In this document: positions 47,578-64,000 of the stretch, piece after piece | How positions within the stretch are numbered: the first letter of the stretch is position 1 | How the letters are laid out: each line of letters starts with the position of its first letter | NCBI GenBank assembly: GCA_025642075.2 | Contig: JAODUO010000077.1 | Span: 583,237-647,236, forward strand | DNA length: 64,000 nt | Direction of reading: 5' to 3' | DNA from: Ridgeia piscesae | Lineage: Eukaryota; Annelida; Polychaeta; Sabellida; Siboglinidae | Position numbers and translations under genes: made by a program | The notes under the pieces: generated by a model | Told to the model about the DNA's origin: nothing | Database searches by the model: none | Seen by the model: the letters and a program-made list of their open reading frames with translations, nothing else

Positions 47578-49603
47578 GCGTGTGCGTGTGCGTGTGCGTG
47601 TACGCGCGCATGCGTGTGTGTATGTAATTAAAATAGAACTATTTTTAAACACATGTAAACATATTTTAGCAATAATACGATGTGCCAGAAAGTACTCAAC
47701 TAAAATATGACCGTAACATGATAATACATAGTAGCTATAAGTTATTAAAAATAATATTACGATGCAACATTAAGATTGTGTTCCAGCCACCAGCCTGCTA
47801 CATAGAATGGTCGTCACTTCTTGTCTAAAACTAGTTTTAGACCGACGCTATTTCGACACTTGTTCACGATGTCCTCACCTGAGTAGTGTCGCCCTATCGG
47901 CGGCGACCTGCTGCTCCAGCGCCTCGGCCCCCGCCATGCGGGCCGTGTAGCGCGTGCCCCGCTCCTGGGTGTGGATGATGCGGACACTCGGCAGCCGGTT
48001 GTTGCGTCGTGGACTGTAGACCCTCGTGATCCAGTTGTCGGCCCACCAGTCGGTGAAAACACGCGGGTAGTAGAAGCCAAACACGTCGATATGCGTCCGG
48101 TGCACGAAGTCGTAGGTGAGTATCCGACTGTGGCCGCCGAAGTGGCGCGGTCCTACGACGCCGACGTTGGGCGGAGAGTACTGGGCGAGCCCGGCGACGA
48201 ACGCTTCCGCCCAGCCGGGTGTCAGGAGGTGGGTGTCGTCGTTGACGCGGTAGAAGTACTCGGCGTCATCGAGGTACGCCTCCATCATGGCGTCGTTCTG
48301 GGCCCACGCCGGCTTGCCCACGTGACTGCACTGGATAAAATGCAGCCGGATGACTACTCCCGGAGGACAGAGCTTCGCCTGGATCTCGTCGAGGCGTCGT
48401 TGGAATAGGTTGAAGGTGGTCAGCTGCTGAAAGAACGTGTCGTTCTGGTCGAAGGACAGGTAGAAGTGGTATTGGTAACCGGGGCTGGATGTACGACAGA
48501 AAGACGGAAGGAATGTGCGCAGGAACGGAAACTTATACCGCGCGTTCTCGTCCGTGAGGGATTTGAGACCACGTGACGTGATGGCGCAGCCGATGGCTAT
48601 CACGGTGGCGGCGTTCGCGCCCGCTGCGGACGAACCCGCGTCTGTTGTGGGTCGGTGGTGGGAATGAGGGTGCAGGAGTTCGCCCGTGTGGCCGAGTCTC
48701 GTGTCGTGAATGTGGATGTCAGGGAGGACGACTGGCGCGTGGTTGTCAATGATCACGTACACGTGGTGCCATGGGGACGTCGCGAGAAAGACCTGGAACA
48801 TAGCCACGGAGATAGATTCACATTTTGTGATTACTTAAAATACAATATAGGGGCCTACAACCGATGCATGTTATATGTCGGTCTGCAATATGATAATGTC
48901 ATCCATGAGCCAATACGTCTAGGGTCTAGCTGGACGTGTACGCAGTAGGTGACGAAGCACGCAGAATTCTTCTTAACAACTCTTTCTCGTGTGCGCCAGG
49001 TGTCGCTGTTGTTGATTACGCCAGTACTATTCAGCAGTACCCCTGGATGACCTCTTTATGAAACTCAGAATTTAAGCTCATCCGGAGAAGTGAGGTTAGC
49101 CTCCGATCGCAAGTGATAATGTTGGGTGATTTCTGCCACACGTTGCTCGTGTTACTTGCACTGTTTGGAAAATAGAAGTCAACTGCCAGTTCGACTCGGC
49201 TAACTTCCACACTTCGCGTAGGGGATCGGCCAAGGCAAGTTTTGCATGGCAATCAGCCCCGGTTTGCGAGGGTGCCTAAGACAGTATGCCGTGTGACGGA
49301 CTACTTCAAATACACTCAACAAACACGTCTGATAAAGCAATCCATTTCTGTGAATTACATTCTGCGGGAGACTGAAGATACATGAAGACTACGACATGCG
49401 ATATAATTATTATATATCACCTGCAGGAGAATGGCGACACCCGCTACAAGACACAGAGCTGTGAAGACGAGCTTCAACTTGTTTTCCGACACAAAGGTTC
49501 GACTCCTCAGCAGGGCCAGCCGTCGCTCCATGTACCGTATCTTCCGCTTCCGTTTCGCGATCAACGCCATGGTTTCACCTTGGTCTGTGCCACCGCTTGT
49601 CAT
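45701..49603 (-). CDS. Type II membrane glycosyltransferase with two GT-like regions, three exons
   Basis: Exons on the minus strand: 49603-49421, 48792-47879 and 47306-45701. Phases 0 and 2 agree, giving 900 residues. The N terminus is short and basic (IAKRKRKIRYMERRLALL), followed by one hydrophobic segment at about 44-60, the layout of Golgi type II transferases. Region 1 (about 62-360) has YFYRVNDDTHLLTPGWAEAF, with NDDT at 245-248 as a DxD-like metal site, and WWADNWITRVY. Region 2 (about 367-610) has SLYGNNPRYTFGAIRNAQLV, FPGWRLRVYV, FLVADDLNVTRFIVRDSDGR (DSD near 480) and FHCIRDHPIHASHPVLGGMW, a GT-A-like pattern also found in algal, protist and invertebrate proteins. The C-terminal ~280 residues are low complexity, with four 26-residue repeats (about 737-840) containing LNSDxHLNQD. 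The start Met is uncertain (49570, 49603 or 49711). Donor and acceptor sugars are unknown. Confidence 0.83.
45935..46200 (-). repeat. 78-bp coding repeat (26-residue units) in the glycosyltransferase tail
   Basis: Four units read VxxVTSGxxLNSDxHLNQDI. Units alternate between two sub-types (SLNSDTHL and NLNSDKHL), so the higher-order period is 156 bp. Lengths are multiples of three and the frame is kept. Confidence 0.85.
47534..47632. repeat. (TG)n / (TGCG)n microsatellite
   Basis: About 100 bp in intron 2 of the glycosyltransferase gene. Confidence 0.96.
48985..49265. repeat. Dispersed repeat (CAGGTGTCGCTG family), copy
   Basis: Lies in intron 1 of the glycosyltransferase gene. Begins CCAGGTGTCGCTGTTGTTGA and contains CACACGTTGCTCGTGTTACT and CGACTCGGCTAACTTCCACA. 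Counterpart at 38197-38560; a short fragment at 27615-27660. Confidence 0.65.
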
Positions 49604-49867
49604 GTTGTGTGACGTCTGAACACAAAGCGACATTGTTGTTGTTCGTATCGTTTCAGTAGAGAGGCACAGAAAGGACATAGCCCAAATCGCAAACAATGTG
49701 ATATCGATCACTTTTTAAATGACGAGAAATGTCCATGTTATATACAGAAACGTAACTGCCTTAAGGCATTACCAACATCGTCAAGATGTGCGTGCTGTAG
49801 CAAGAAACAACGATGACATGTCGGCACATTTCTATATAGCTGCGGAGAGGCTTTCATCTCATGCCGC

Positions 49868-50562
<695 letters not shown>

Positions 50563-50599
50563 GAGATTGTGGAACAATTTTTTATAATACGTATAAATT

Positions 50600-53500
50600 G
50601 TAATGATATAAATTATAATGAAGTGTGTCTTAGTCTATTCCCTGGCAAATAGTGGGGAAGGAAATTACACGTTAGCATGTAAACGTGTTTAAGAATGGAT
50701 TTCACATAGATGTTAATAATCATAATTTATCCCCTGCTGATGTTCAATGTGAATATAATACATATTGGCAGAACCCTGAGCTAGTTTGCTACAGAACACA
50801 CAAAGAGTAATTGTCGATAAAGGTCATTTAATAATTGTACTAACAAAATATAAAAGCATGACTATGTAACAGGGTAGCAGCAAGATTATCAACAGGAAAA
50901 TACAACACATATGCATATATGCTAACTGCCCATACAATGATGCTCATAGCTTAGGTAAACTAATCATAATATTGTTTTAATATATGCCAACTAGCACGAA
51001 TTAACTGCATACTTCTGGTGTAACTCTCTACACCTGTTTAGACAGGATGAGACTGACAGTTGCCAAACAGTCTAAACAACATAATCGAGAGGACAGGAAA
51101 GAGAAATCATCGGCCTATTGAGAATCTAATAAAACGTCACATATCAGCGGTGCCTAACTTGTAGGGCTGGACAATATCACATGGGATCCGCCATAACACT
51201 TTTTTGGGGTAATTTCTTTGGAGTGGACACGTTTCTGGATCTTCTTCAAAATAGTGCAATTCAATTGGTGTTCGAATGCCTTTAAGTCGTGTTTTGCTGA
51301 GATCCCTATTGTAGAAGGTATGAAGAGAGGAGTGCTAGTCAGTACGGTATATGACCGTACCAGACCCAACCGAGGCGACTCACCCAGTCATAAACCCATA
51401 GCTGTCATGTGTGTGTAATCTGTGTATAGGCCTACCAAAGGTGAAATGTAGTTCACATGTCAAATTAACGTCGTCAAGATGTGTACGTTGTAGCAAGAAA
51501 CTCGTGGTAATTGATCATGTAACAAGACAAAATGACGGCCCTTTATAAAACTGCGGAGTTTCTATTTCATACAGTTGGAAAGTGCATGCACATTTAAGCA
51601 AAACATATACTAGGCCTGATCGTATACTAAATGTATCACATGCACCTGTCAGATATTACAGCTATCGAACAGATTCATCACTGTATATATGGACTCTGAC
51701 TCAAAGCAGCTAGCCTTACATACCTGACGATTTCAGGAAATATTGATAGCTTAAGAAAAAAGTGACTTGAAGAATCATTTGTATTGCCGTAAGTGCGAAT
51801 GGTCGGATTGCGACAGGATCGAGCGGTGACAACACATAGTTATTACAGTCTCCAAATCTGACAGTAAAGTGTCACTTATATACATGCAACTCCGACTAAT
51901 AAATCCAGTTCACCTACAGCATTGAAACGCTAATTACACCAGACGACATTAACCAAAACATGTTCCAATGCCTTCGTTCGAACAGTGGACCGTTGTTGAC
52001 AGATCGGCAGAACTAGGTCAAATCACACGTGATCCACAGGTGAACCATGCGACACATCACCGGCGACACCTAGCGGACAGGAGAATAACTATGTAACATT
52101 GTTTATTTTCCAGGTGAAAAATACAAAGAAAAACTGCACGCAACGTACAGTTACACAAACTTTTACACATGGTAATTTTGGAAGATAAAAGTGTTGAACT
52201 TATTAACCATTTCCCCAAAGCAAAATTTGTATGTAAGTTATCAGCGTTTCTGAACCGGATTTTCACACCTTCTCCATACTGTATTTGGCCTTCTTACTCA
52301 GCGGGCTTCGCACCCCGTTCTCGACATAGGCTAGCCGGATTCCCGCTTTGGTTTTGATCAAACAATTCAGCTAGAGAAAGCAAGTTCACAGAGGTTGCTA
52401 GTTGGTAATATCACTAGGACACACACTGCTAATTTCCGGGTGTCGGTCCCTCATTTTTAGCTAAACCTCGATCGCATTCATAGATCCATGTTGTTGTTTG
52501 TATAATTTATTTTTTATTTAATAATAACAACACACGTTTATTAGCAACCAGCTTCCCAATCACGGCGTACCTGCAACAGCACATCTTGAACGTTGTAGAT
52601 GTCACCATAGGCGTTAAGTTGACACATATGTGACACCTAATTGGGTTTTGAATAAGAGAAACGCGTCTTTGAAAGCCGAGGGAGGTCCACTGAAAAGTAT
52701 TGTTCCAGTTCCATTTTGAGTAGAAGCGCACAAATCGTGTTCTTCATACCGCCGAGATCTAGTTCGGACTCTTCTGCAAGCTGCCAGCAAATCTCCACAC
52801 CCCAAAAAGCACGAATGTTCGCTGTTTGCATCGGTTATGGTCATGTCTCATTCTTGCAACGACGTGTTCAATGCGCTTGTCTGCCAAAAATGTTCATAAC
52901 AATACCCATTTTAACAACCATGTCGCATTCTAGATGATAGGAAATAATCTTGTACTAATGTAAAATACAATCGGTGAATAAGTCTACGTAGTCAGACACG
53001 AGTGACGTTTGACACACGCGAGATTTGGTATCACGTCAACCACGTTCCTCAAATAGCGAGTTGCAACCCCCGTTTGAGAATCTTGTTTCCCGTTTCTAAA
53101 TGAAAACTCAGTATGTTTGGTTAATTTTGTCGCAGTTTCACTGAGCTAAATTCTGCGATAATTACATTAAAAATAACGTAGGGATGGAGTGATTATGATT
53201 AATATTTTTTTTACCTTATTCTGTTTCGTGTTTTCGACATTTCTATGGCGCAGGTAAATTAACCATTAACGATCTTCTTCATATATAATTCCGAACGCAC
53301 CGCCATTCAAGTAACATTGGAACCTCGCTCGTGTCTACGTAAACATATTCACTTATTGTATTTTGCATTAGCGGCCGTAAGCCAGCTTATATGTGCCAGG
53401 TGAATGTTATCTGATCATGTGTGAACACTGCACAACATTCGTGTATGTGTTAATAATATCTGGCTTTGATGCGTTGGCATGCTAGCTCTATGATACAAAG

Positions 53501-55180
53501 GCACAAACTACTACGAATAAAGTATTGTGATCAACTGACAAAAACACAGCACACTGGCTAAATAGTATGTGTATTTCTATAATATACATGAATAACACAT
53601 CAGAAGTTAAATAAATGATTTACACAATTATGGCATGTGTACATTTCACATAATTTCAACAGATTTCTCGAGAATGAAAACACAAATAACCAACATAGAT
53701 GATTTATTGTATGACTTAACTTAGTTTGGAACAAAAGTTTATCGATGAGTACAACATTTCGAACCGTCAGCTACGGGCCTTGTTCACGTACTGGTGTCAC
53801 GTCGTACTCATCGACAAACTTGCTCCAAAGTAAGTTAAATCATACAATAAACCATTCTTGGGGCCATGAACAATATATTCAATATCAACATAGATGAGTT
53901 GTACACGCATAGCTTAAATCCTGACAAGTCATTAAAAGTTATTGTCAGCAATGCTAAATGACAGGACATTTCTGTGTTTTTTGAAACCTAATTAAACATT
54001 CTGTGTTTTTGTTACGATACATAACATTTCATTTATAAACATATTTACAGTGTCTTATTGCGGTGTCACTAAATTGATCAAGATACAAAACCACAGGTTT
54101 GATTGCAATTGCACTATGAAGCAAACCAATTACACTTGAAAATAGCATACATTTATCTTACACATACACCTGTACCAGGTATTTTACTGTTCAAACCATT
54201 CACCCATGGAGAGTACAGCGCCCCATTGGATAATGTGAACATTTCCTACTTTGTAACATTACAACACATTGACAATACAAATATTTAAATAGTCCCCATA
54301 TAAAAGTCGATTCAAATTCATCTTCAACATGCAGGAAGTTGTGTGTGTCTGGATTTTCTTCTACCACTAAAAATCTTGTAGTAGCCATTGTCTGCGCATT
54401 ATTACACGACTAGATGTCAACCAGAGAGCACGACAAACAATGACAGAAGATAACAACATTAATATTCAAAGCAAACAGTGAAAGTAACTGAATTCACTAT
54501 GCGTGTTCCTGTGTGTGACGCAAACACAAGGTTGTATCTGTGGCTATAATTGCTTTGAAACTTCACACAGCGCACACCACGTGACATGATTAACACTTGT
54601 CCACACATTATGCAAGCAGAATATCAAGGCAAACAAACAACCTTAGTAATATGTGTATCAATTTGTTATTAATACTCCATAGCACAAGTCTTATGGCACA
54701 TATTTGGGGTATTCTTTTCAAAACTGTTAAACAAAATCGGGCACATTTGATCCAATGAAATATTATTGCGAGTAATTAAGTACCACACAAATTCTTCGGG
54801 ACTACCCACACCAAATTAGTAATCATAATTACTTAATAAAATTCAATTTATAAATGTATAATGAGAACACCCTTCACGTCAAACAGATACTCAGTTGCAG
54901 CTGTATTTAGATGAGTTATTGGGCATGTTTAATGGGCAGCATATTTAAAGTAAATATGTCTGTCACTTCAGTGCCATTTCTGTGGAGGTAACTGAACTAA
55001 CACTTACACAAAACACTTAACAGGTTTATGGAATTTTGCGACGTTATGAGATGACCCCTAAGTAAGAGTACACATCTGCTGGCCACATCCCTTCACACAT
55101 GCACATCTCTACGGACGACAACGCCATCCCACCATCCCAGTTATCCCAGTGAGTATTCCTCCCATGTCCCAGCCGCGTGT
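50600..55180. other. Gene-poor intergenic region
   Basis: AT-rich. The inverted repeat at 53698-53858 and a CTCF-like motif at 52061-52080 are the only structured features. A minus-strand stretch at 52637-52831 is open and followed by a donor-like site near 52570, but no family is recognised. Confidence 0.55.
53698..53858. repeat. Imperfect inverted repeat, ~55-bp arms
   Basis: Left arm about 53698-53751 (GATTTATTGTATGACTTAAC, then ATCGATGAGTAC). Right arm about 53794-53858 is its inverse with a few differences (GTACTCATCGACAAAC, then GTTAAATCATACAATAAACC). The ~45-bp centre contains AACATTTCGAACCGTCAGCT. It could be a small transposon or a repeat terminus; no target duplication was identified. 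Confidence 0.7.
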
Positions 55181-55181
55181 G

Positions 55182-59458
<4,277 letters not shown>

Positions 59459-59967
59459 CTCTCTGCAACATAGCTTTATATAGAGACCCGTCCACCAGTC
59501 ATTCGGACGGGTAAAAACAAATATGGACGGGTAGAAATATGGGTGGACGGGTAAAAAAATGAAGGAGCAAAAAAAGTCTTCCAAAACTGTAGATATTGTT
59601 AGTTATGCCTTGAAAGTGAGTGAAAATGGTGTGACATGTGGGTTTGTAGTCCATTTCAGGTCACCAGACACGTTTAATAGTTTGTAAACTGGCTTAACAG
59701 TTAACAGTGTGTCCACCAAAACATGTGTGACTGGCAATAATTTTATCCTGCATAAAGCCCTGCTCTGTAACAACATGTACATGTTTATATTACAGGTCTA
59801 TATTATATTAATAAATAATAATAAAGATTTATTCATCATTTCAATAGGATTGTGTTCTGGTGTTTGAGTCATGTAATGCCTGTATACAATCAAATGAAAT
59901 ACAATATATAAATATATGACATACACAAACACCACACCACCCACCCACCCACACACACACAGAAATT

Positions 59968-60012
59968 ATGGCAGGATTAACCAGTATCCGTGAGGTGGCA
60001 TCATTGTATAGC
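59968..60012 (+). repeat. Dispersed repeat (GGCAGGATTAACCAGT family), copy
   Basis: Nearly identical over about 45 bp to the copies at 3289-3337 and 3476-3522, including the CCGTGAGGTGGCA block. Confidence 0.65.
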
Positions 60013-61555
60013 CACATGGATAACATTCAAACGCCGGTAAAACCACCAGACGTAAGTGGGTTAAGCGAGTCTATATATTTATTGGCTGTAACTAATATTT
60101 TATAATTAACTAGTTGTATCATAAATAATACTAATTGCACATGGGTAAGATATATGGGCTGAGACAATTGTAGCCATATGCTCTGAAAAGACATGATAAT
60201 TAAACCCAACAAGTGTGTTGAATCCTGTCCTGAAATTACTGGGGTGACTAGGCTAACTAGTACTACCCAGTGTATTCAGGATTTTTGGGTGAATTTTGTA
60301 CTTATGGTATCAAATAAGACATTTAGGTGTACGTTTAAGGTTACCAATGTAAAAATATTTGGATCTGTACATCCACCATTACGCTACCGCGTCTACATTT
60401 AAATGCATATAAACACCTGATGTAAGTTTTTTCAAATACTTTTCAACCAACACCTAACCCTTCTACCACATCATAACATAATCTCCAGTGAACCCTAAAA
60501 TATAGCGCCACCTATCCGAGCTTCCTGTGAAACTAATGTTTACATGTAAAAACGAGTAATTTTCGTGTTCATTTATAAGACTAATTTTATTTATTTATTA
60601 TCACGCGACAAGTGTATAACTGTAGCCTAGCATGGTCATGTCTTGATGATGTGACATTTGATGGGTTAAGTGTCTGTTTTCATGTTTTCTCGAGGTGCGG
60701 GTCTGAGGTTGAACTGCAAAACTACCAATTTTTATCGTAGTTATAATAACTGTTATGAGTGACTCATAATTTGTGCGCGTGACAATCTGACTAGTACCGT
60801 CACCGTGTTTGACTCTCAGTCTGAGACACTGATATTCTGATAGCATTAATATGATCCTGAAACATTTTATTTAAGAACTTTAATAACTTACACTGTTCAA
60901 TTGACAGATGTGTTATTTGCAGTAATACAGTCCAATTAAACCGTCCGATTATAGTTAGTTCGTGTAATGTACCTGATTTTGTTGTCAACACGACAGTTCT
61001 CGGTGTTTTCTTGACGAAGAGACGGAAGGTGAAGGCCATTGACACAAACAGTGGTGTCATCTACTGGGATGAAATGACGATGTCCGACACAGTCCCGTCA
61101 TCATTCGGATTAGTTTGTACTTAATCGTTCAGAACGCCAGCAAATTATGCGTGCGACTTGGCAACTTTGCAGTGACTTCTGCGGTACGCCCATGAACCCT
61201 ACTGGATGGCCTTGAATACAGTTATATGTCATAAATAGGTGTTCAACGACGCTTGGAAAAATGACGCTGGAATATCGAGGCTCAGCCTCGGCCGGGTATG
61301 GTCTGCCAAATTGGTGATGGCGGTTTTAAATTAGCCTCGATCTACGGTAAGACGCCGCGCATTATTAAACCAATTTTACAGGGCCATTTTTAAAAATCTC
61401 TTTAATCTATAAAGTTTAATTTTAATTAACTTTGAAATAGTTACACACATCTATAACAATAATTTTAATATTATGAATATTTGATTGTTTTATCATAATT
61501 ATTTTACCTTAAATTGTTATGTTGTATCATAATATATACAGCACATACTAACTTA

Positions 61556-61680
61556 TACTTAGGCTTGTTTGCTCGCTGAGAGCATATCTAGCATAAACCA
61601 TGGTTTCCCACTAATGTCGGTTTGCTGCCATTTTCTTGGTATATCTCCCGGTGTATCCCATCTGCTTCTTCCATTGTCTT
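61556..61680 (-). pseudogene. RTE-like element 3' end fragment
   Basis: TGTTTGCTCGCTGAGAGCAT, a CCATTTTCTTG block and CGGTGTATCCCATCT correspond in order to 13928-14030, the 3' end of the RTE fragment in MRPS15 intron 1. It is a second, more diverged copy of the same family. Confidence 0.65.
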
Positions 61681-61776
61681 GCATTACAATTTAAAAAAAA
61701 CTTACTAAAATACGTCATAATTGGAGGGGCGATACGCAGCATTGATCGTTGTGGGATTCCAAACGGGAATCATTGT

Positions 61777-61835
61777 AAACGTGAATGTTGCATGCCAGCA
61801 TTCACTTTATATGCTGGCATGCAACATCCACGTTT
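61777..61835. repeat. Near-perfect short hairpin (25-bp arms, 9-bp loop)
   Basis: Left arm 61777-61801, loop 61802-61810, right arm 61811-61835. 24 of 25 positions pair; the exception is A against C on the plus transcript and a G-U wobble on the minus transcript. Arm core: TGTTGCATGCCAGCAT. Flanks outside the arms pair poorly. Confidence 0.75.
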
Positions 61836-62807
61836 GTATAATATATAATTGTATCATGCGATATTTATTCTTCAGGTAATGAGAACCCCCTGTGTAATTA
61901 TGGTGTATGGTGTACGTATGGCATAGACTTTCAACGTGTAATGGACATTTAATTTACCTTAGTACGAACTAATTAATTTATGTGACTATTATATCCGTAA
62001 CTATATATGACTATATATATATATATAGTTTAGGCGAATTGCTCATCCATGCTTGGGGAAAGGAGTCAGCTATGCAAAAACATTTCTATAATTAAGTTTT
62101 ACACCAGCCGGAAGAATTTGGAAAAAGTCTTAGTCCATAGACTATTAGGTGTCAGCACAAATACATGCTCAACTGAAGGAGATATGGTTTCACAAACAAA
62201 CGAAAAACAAATAAACAAACAACCAAAAATCAAGCAAACAAACATACGTGCACACACATAAACACTGTTTTATAACATTAATTTGTGTTAGTACTGACCT
62301 TTTAAAAGTAGCTCATTCCATTATTATATTCTCCTTAACGAATTTAATTTGGAGGGCTGAGAACTACCCATTCACCCCGCCTATCCTCTGACTCGCGCTC
62401 GAGGAAAAAAAAGACCGGACGGGACGGGAAGGGGGGGGGGGGGGGTCGGGTGTCGTTAGAAAGTATTCGTCGCCTGTAAATATTGGTCGCTGTTTTGTGT
62501 TTATGATTTAATAACATATATCCACGCCCACTGCAGTCGTACTCATGCCAACCCGCTCTAGTAAAAAAAAAACGAACCTGAGTAGCAACGCGTCGAAGCA
62601 TAGCGATTCCATCAGCGTAGAGGACGACCACGTGAGGCACATGAAATGCAAAAATAACCAGTCATTATTTAACTAATTAATGTTGTCAGTACACCAGTAT
62701 CAATATTTAGTTACAGTTATGATAGGCTTCTAGATAAACAGTAACCAAGACTGAAAGACCGAAACAGATATAAGAATTCTGTTAAGTACTAGCTATCATA
62801 ATCGTAC

Positions 62808-62911
62808 CTTGCAATGTGGATGCGCCGACCGTGGAGTACTGTGTCAACGGCTGTACTCCATACTCATTCAAGTTTTTGGGCGTCGACAACGGGGTGTTTT
62901 GCGTTTTGAAT
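62808..62911 (-). CDS. Weak candidate exon of an unrecognised gene
   Basis: Bounded by an acceptor (cacttcag) and a donor (caag/gtacga) on the minus strand. The frame between them reads STPKNLNEYGVQPLTQYSTV, which looks protein-like but matches no family I know. The internal phase (1 + 34 codons + 1) is possible. No convincing partner exons were found; nearby frames at 62573-62640 and 63090-63401 could not be joined to it. Confidence 0.22.
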
Positions 62912-63435
62912 CTGAAGTGACACCCCCTTCGCATAGATATTCTGCCCTACAAGTCTTGAAGTTGTGAACGTCGTCGTGATCATATTTCAATAGCAATTCC
63001 CACTCCTCGTCTTGTCTTCCGATATGTGTAAGGGCCGACAGCGAAAATGTAAACATCGCCGCAATTTTCTTTAACAATACCCCTAATTTTTACCCTCCCT
63101 CGCCACTCCGATATCGCATCGTGAAGACGCTCCGGGTCAGTCCACCCAATTTCCAAGTAAATGTCTCCTCCATATATAATACACTGTCTTGTGTATTCAA
63201 GAAGATGGTCGTCCCTCCATAAAACATCTCAAGACCCGCCCCTGTAACCCGTGTATATAACAACTTTAAAGTATTCTGGCTCCAAATATCAAGTATTCTG
63301 GCTAAGGAGGAGAGTAAACTCCTTTCACTATTTGAGCACTGGGAAATCACATCTCCTCCTTCCCGAAATAGGTTGGAAGTTCGGTGGCCATCCCTTACCA
63401 TCCTTTACTATATCTTCCCATCTCTTACAATCCAC

Positions 63436-63574
63436 TGTGTATGTGTGTGCGTGTGTGCGCGTGTGCGCGTGTGCGCGAGTGTGCGTGCCTGTGTATGTGC
63501 GTGCGTGTGTGTATGTGTGTATGTGTGTATGTATGTGTATGTATGTGTGTGTTTGTGTGTGTGTGTTGTGTGTG

Positions 63575-63628
<54 letters not shown>

Positions 63629-63640
63629 GTGTGTGTGTGT
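63436..63640 (+). repeat. (TG)n / (TATG)n microsatellite
   Basis: About 200 bp of mixed TGTGCG, TGTATG and pure TG units. Confidence 0.97.
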
Positions 63641-64000
63641 TTATATGATTTTGAGCTGTTTACAATTAATTACTGACTGTTGCTCCTAATATCCATACCA
63701 GTGGAGTGTTAGAAAATGAACTTTGTAAAGTGTATGCATGTAGTCAACTTCTTTTATGGCCAACCCTTCAGCAAACCCAAGGTGACCTTATAAGGCAGAT
63801 GGCCTCTGGTGAGGGGAACCATCGATAAATGCCCCAGTTTCAAGGCAAACTGGTCGCTCCTTTTTAAGCACACACATACGTTGTCAACATTCGAGACATC
63901 TAACATTGCAACAATACCGTCTATGTGATGTTTTGTCAAGAACGACAGTGTGTATTGGCCCTTCTTAATTTGTTTTTTACTTGTGGTTAAAGTTTTCAGT

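Larger units (their letters stand above)
59460..62800. other. Region upstream of TMEM50
   Basis: No supported gene. Contains a GGCAGGATTAACCAGT repeat copy (59968-60012), a CTCF-like motif (60501-60520), an RTE-like fragment (61556-61680), a hairpin (61777-61835), and a 14-base G run (about 62431-62444). Confidence 0.55.

Noticed and set aside
52614..52844. Overlapping minus-strand frames of 64-76 codons with a donor-like site near 52570
   Set aside because: Sequence looks mildly protein-like (FWGVEICWQLAEESELDL), but has a stop before the donor, no partner exons and no recognised family.
53741..53815. Hammerhead ribozyme in the inverted repeat (CGATGAG near 53744)
   Set aside because: The CUGAUGA core is not intact and no matching GAAA strand with stems I-III could be formed.
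63090..63401. 103-codon minus-strand ORF near the window end
   Set aside because: No similarity recognised and it could not be spliced to the candidate exon at 62808-62911.

Overview
This is a nuclear genome window from an animal. Six spliced genes and the 3' end of a seventh can be read, with GT-AG introns whose phases agree at every junction. Between and inside them lie long simple-sequence tracts, minisatellites and decayed transposons. The gene set (PACRG, MRPS15, TMEM50, RPL24, a Dlish-like SH3 protein) is metazoan. The Dlish-like gene and a bipartite type II glycosyltransferase point to an invertebrate, probably marine, but I cannot name the species.

Layout. 1-1926 (+): last three exons of ribosomal protein L24. 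2.0-5.5 kb: intergenic with dispersed repeats. 5542-12037 (-): PACRG in five exons, its introns carrying a MITE, (CA)n and a 1.07-kb CAGTA-derived satellite. 12038-12396: a short shared upstream region with ETS-like and YY1-like sites. 12397-24989 (+): MRPS15 in seven exons; its 8-kb first intron holds a three-level transposon nest and a 1.7-kb 18-bp minisatellite. 25.5-26.5 kb: orphan promoter-like motifs and a reverse-transcriptase relic. 26560-33528 (-): Dlish-like SH3 gene. 33.5-37.5 kb: dispersed repeats, an RT relic and a 30-bp minisatellite. 37509-43002 (-): an unrecognised, largely disordered protein in two exons, with a 57-bp satellite filling half of its intron. 43.1-45.7 kb: RT tails. 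45701-49603 (-): membrane-anchored glycosyltransferase with two catalytic-type regions and a repetitive tail; a ~700-bp (CA)n tract lies just upstream of it. 50.6-55.2 kb: gene-poor, with an inverted repeat. 55182-59458 (-): TMEM50 in six exons. 59.5-64 kb: repeat copies, a near-perfect hairpin, and a weak candidate exon.

The genes are housekeeping or unrelated neighbours, not one pathway. The clearest functional arrangement is the head-to-head PACRG/MRPS15 pair. No CRISPR, operon or other prokaryotic system is present. The most unusual content is the repeat architecture and the bipartite glycosyltransferase. All exon models come from reading splice sites and protein similarity by eye; no alignment or transcript data were available.
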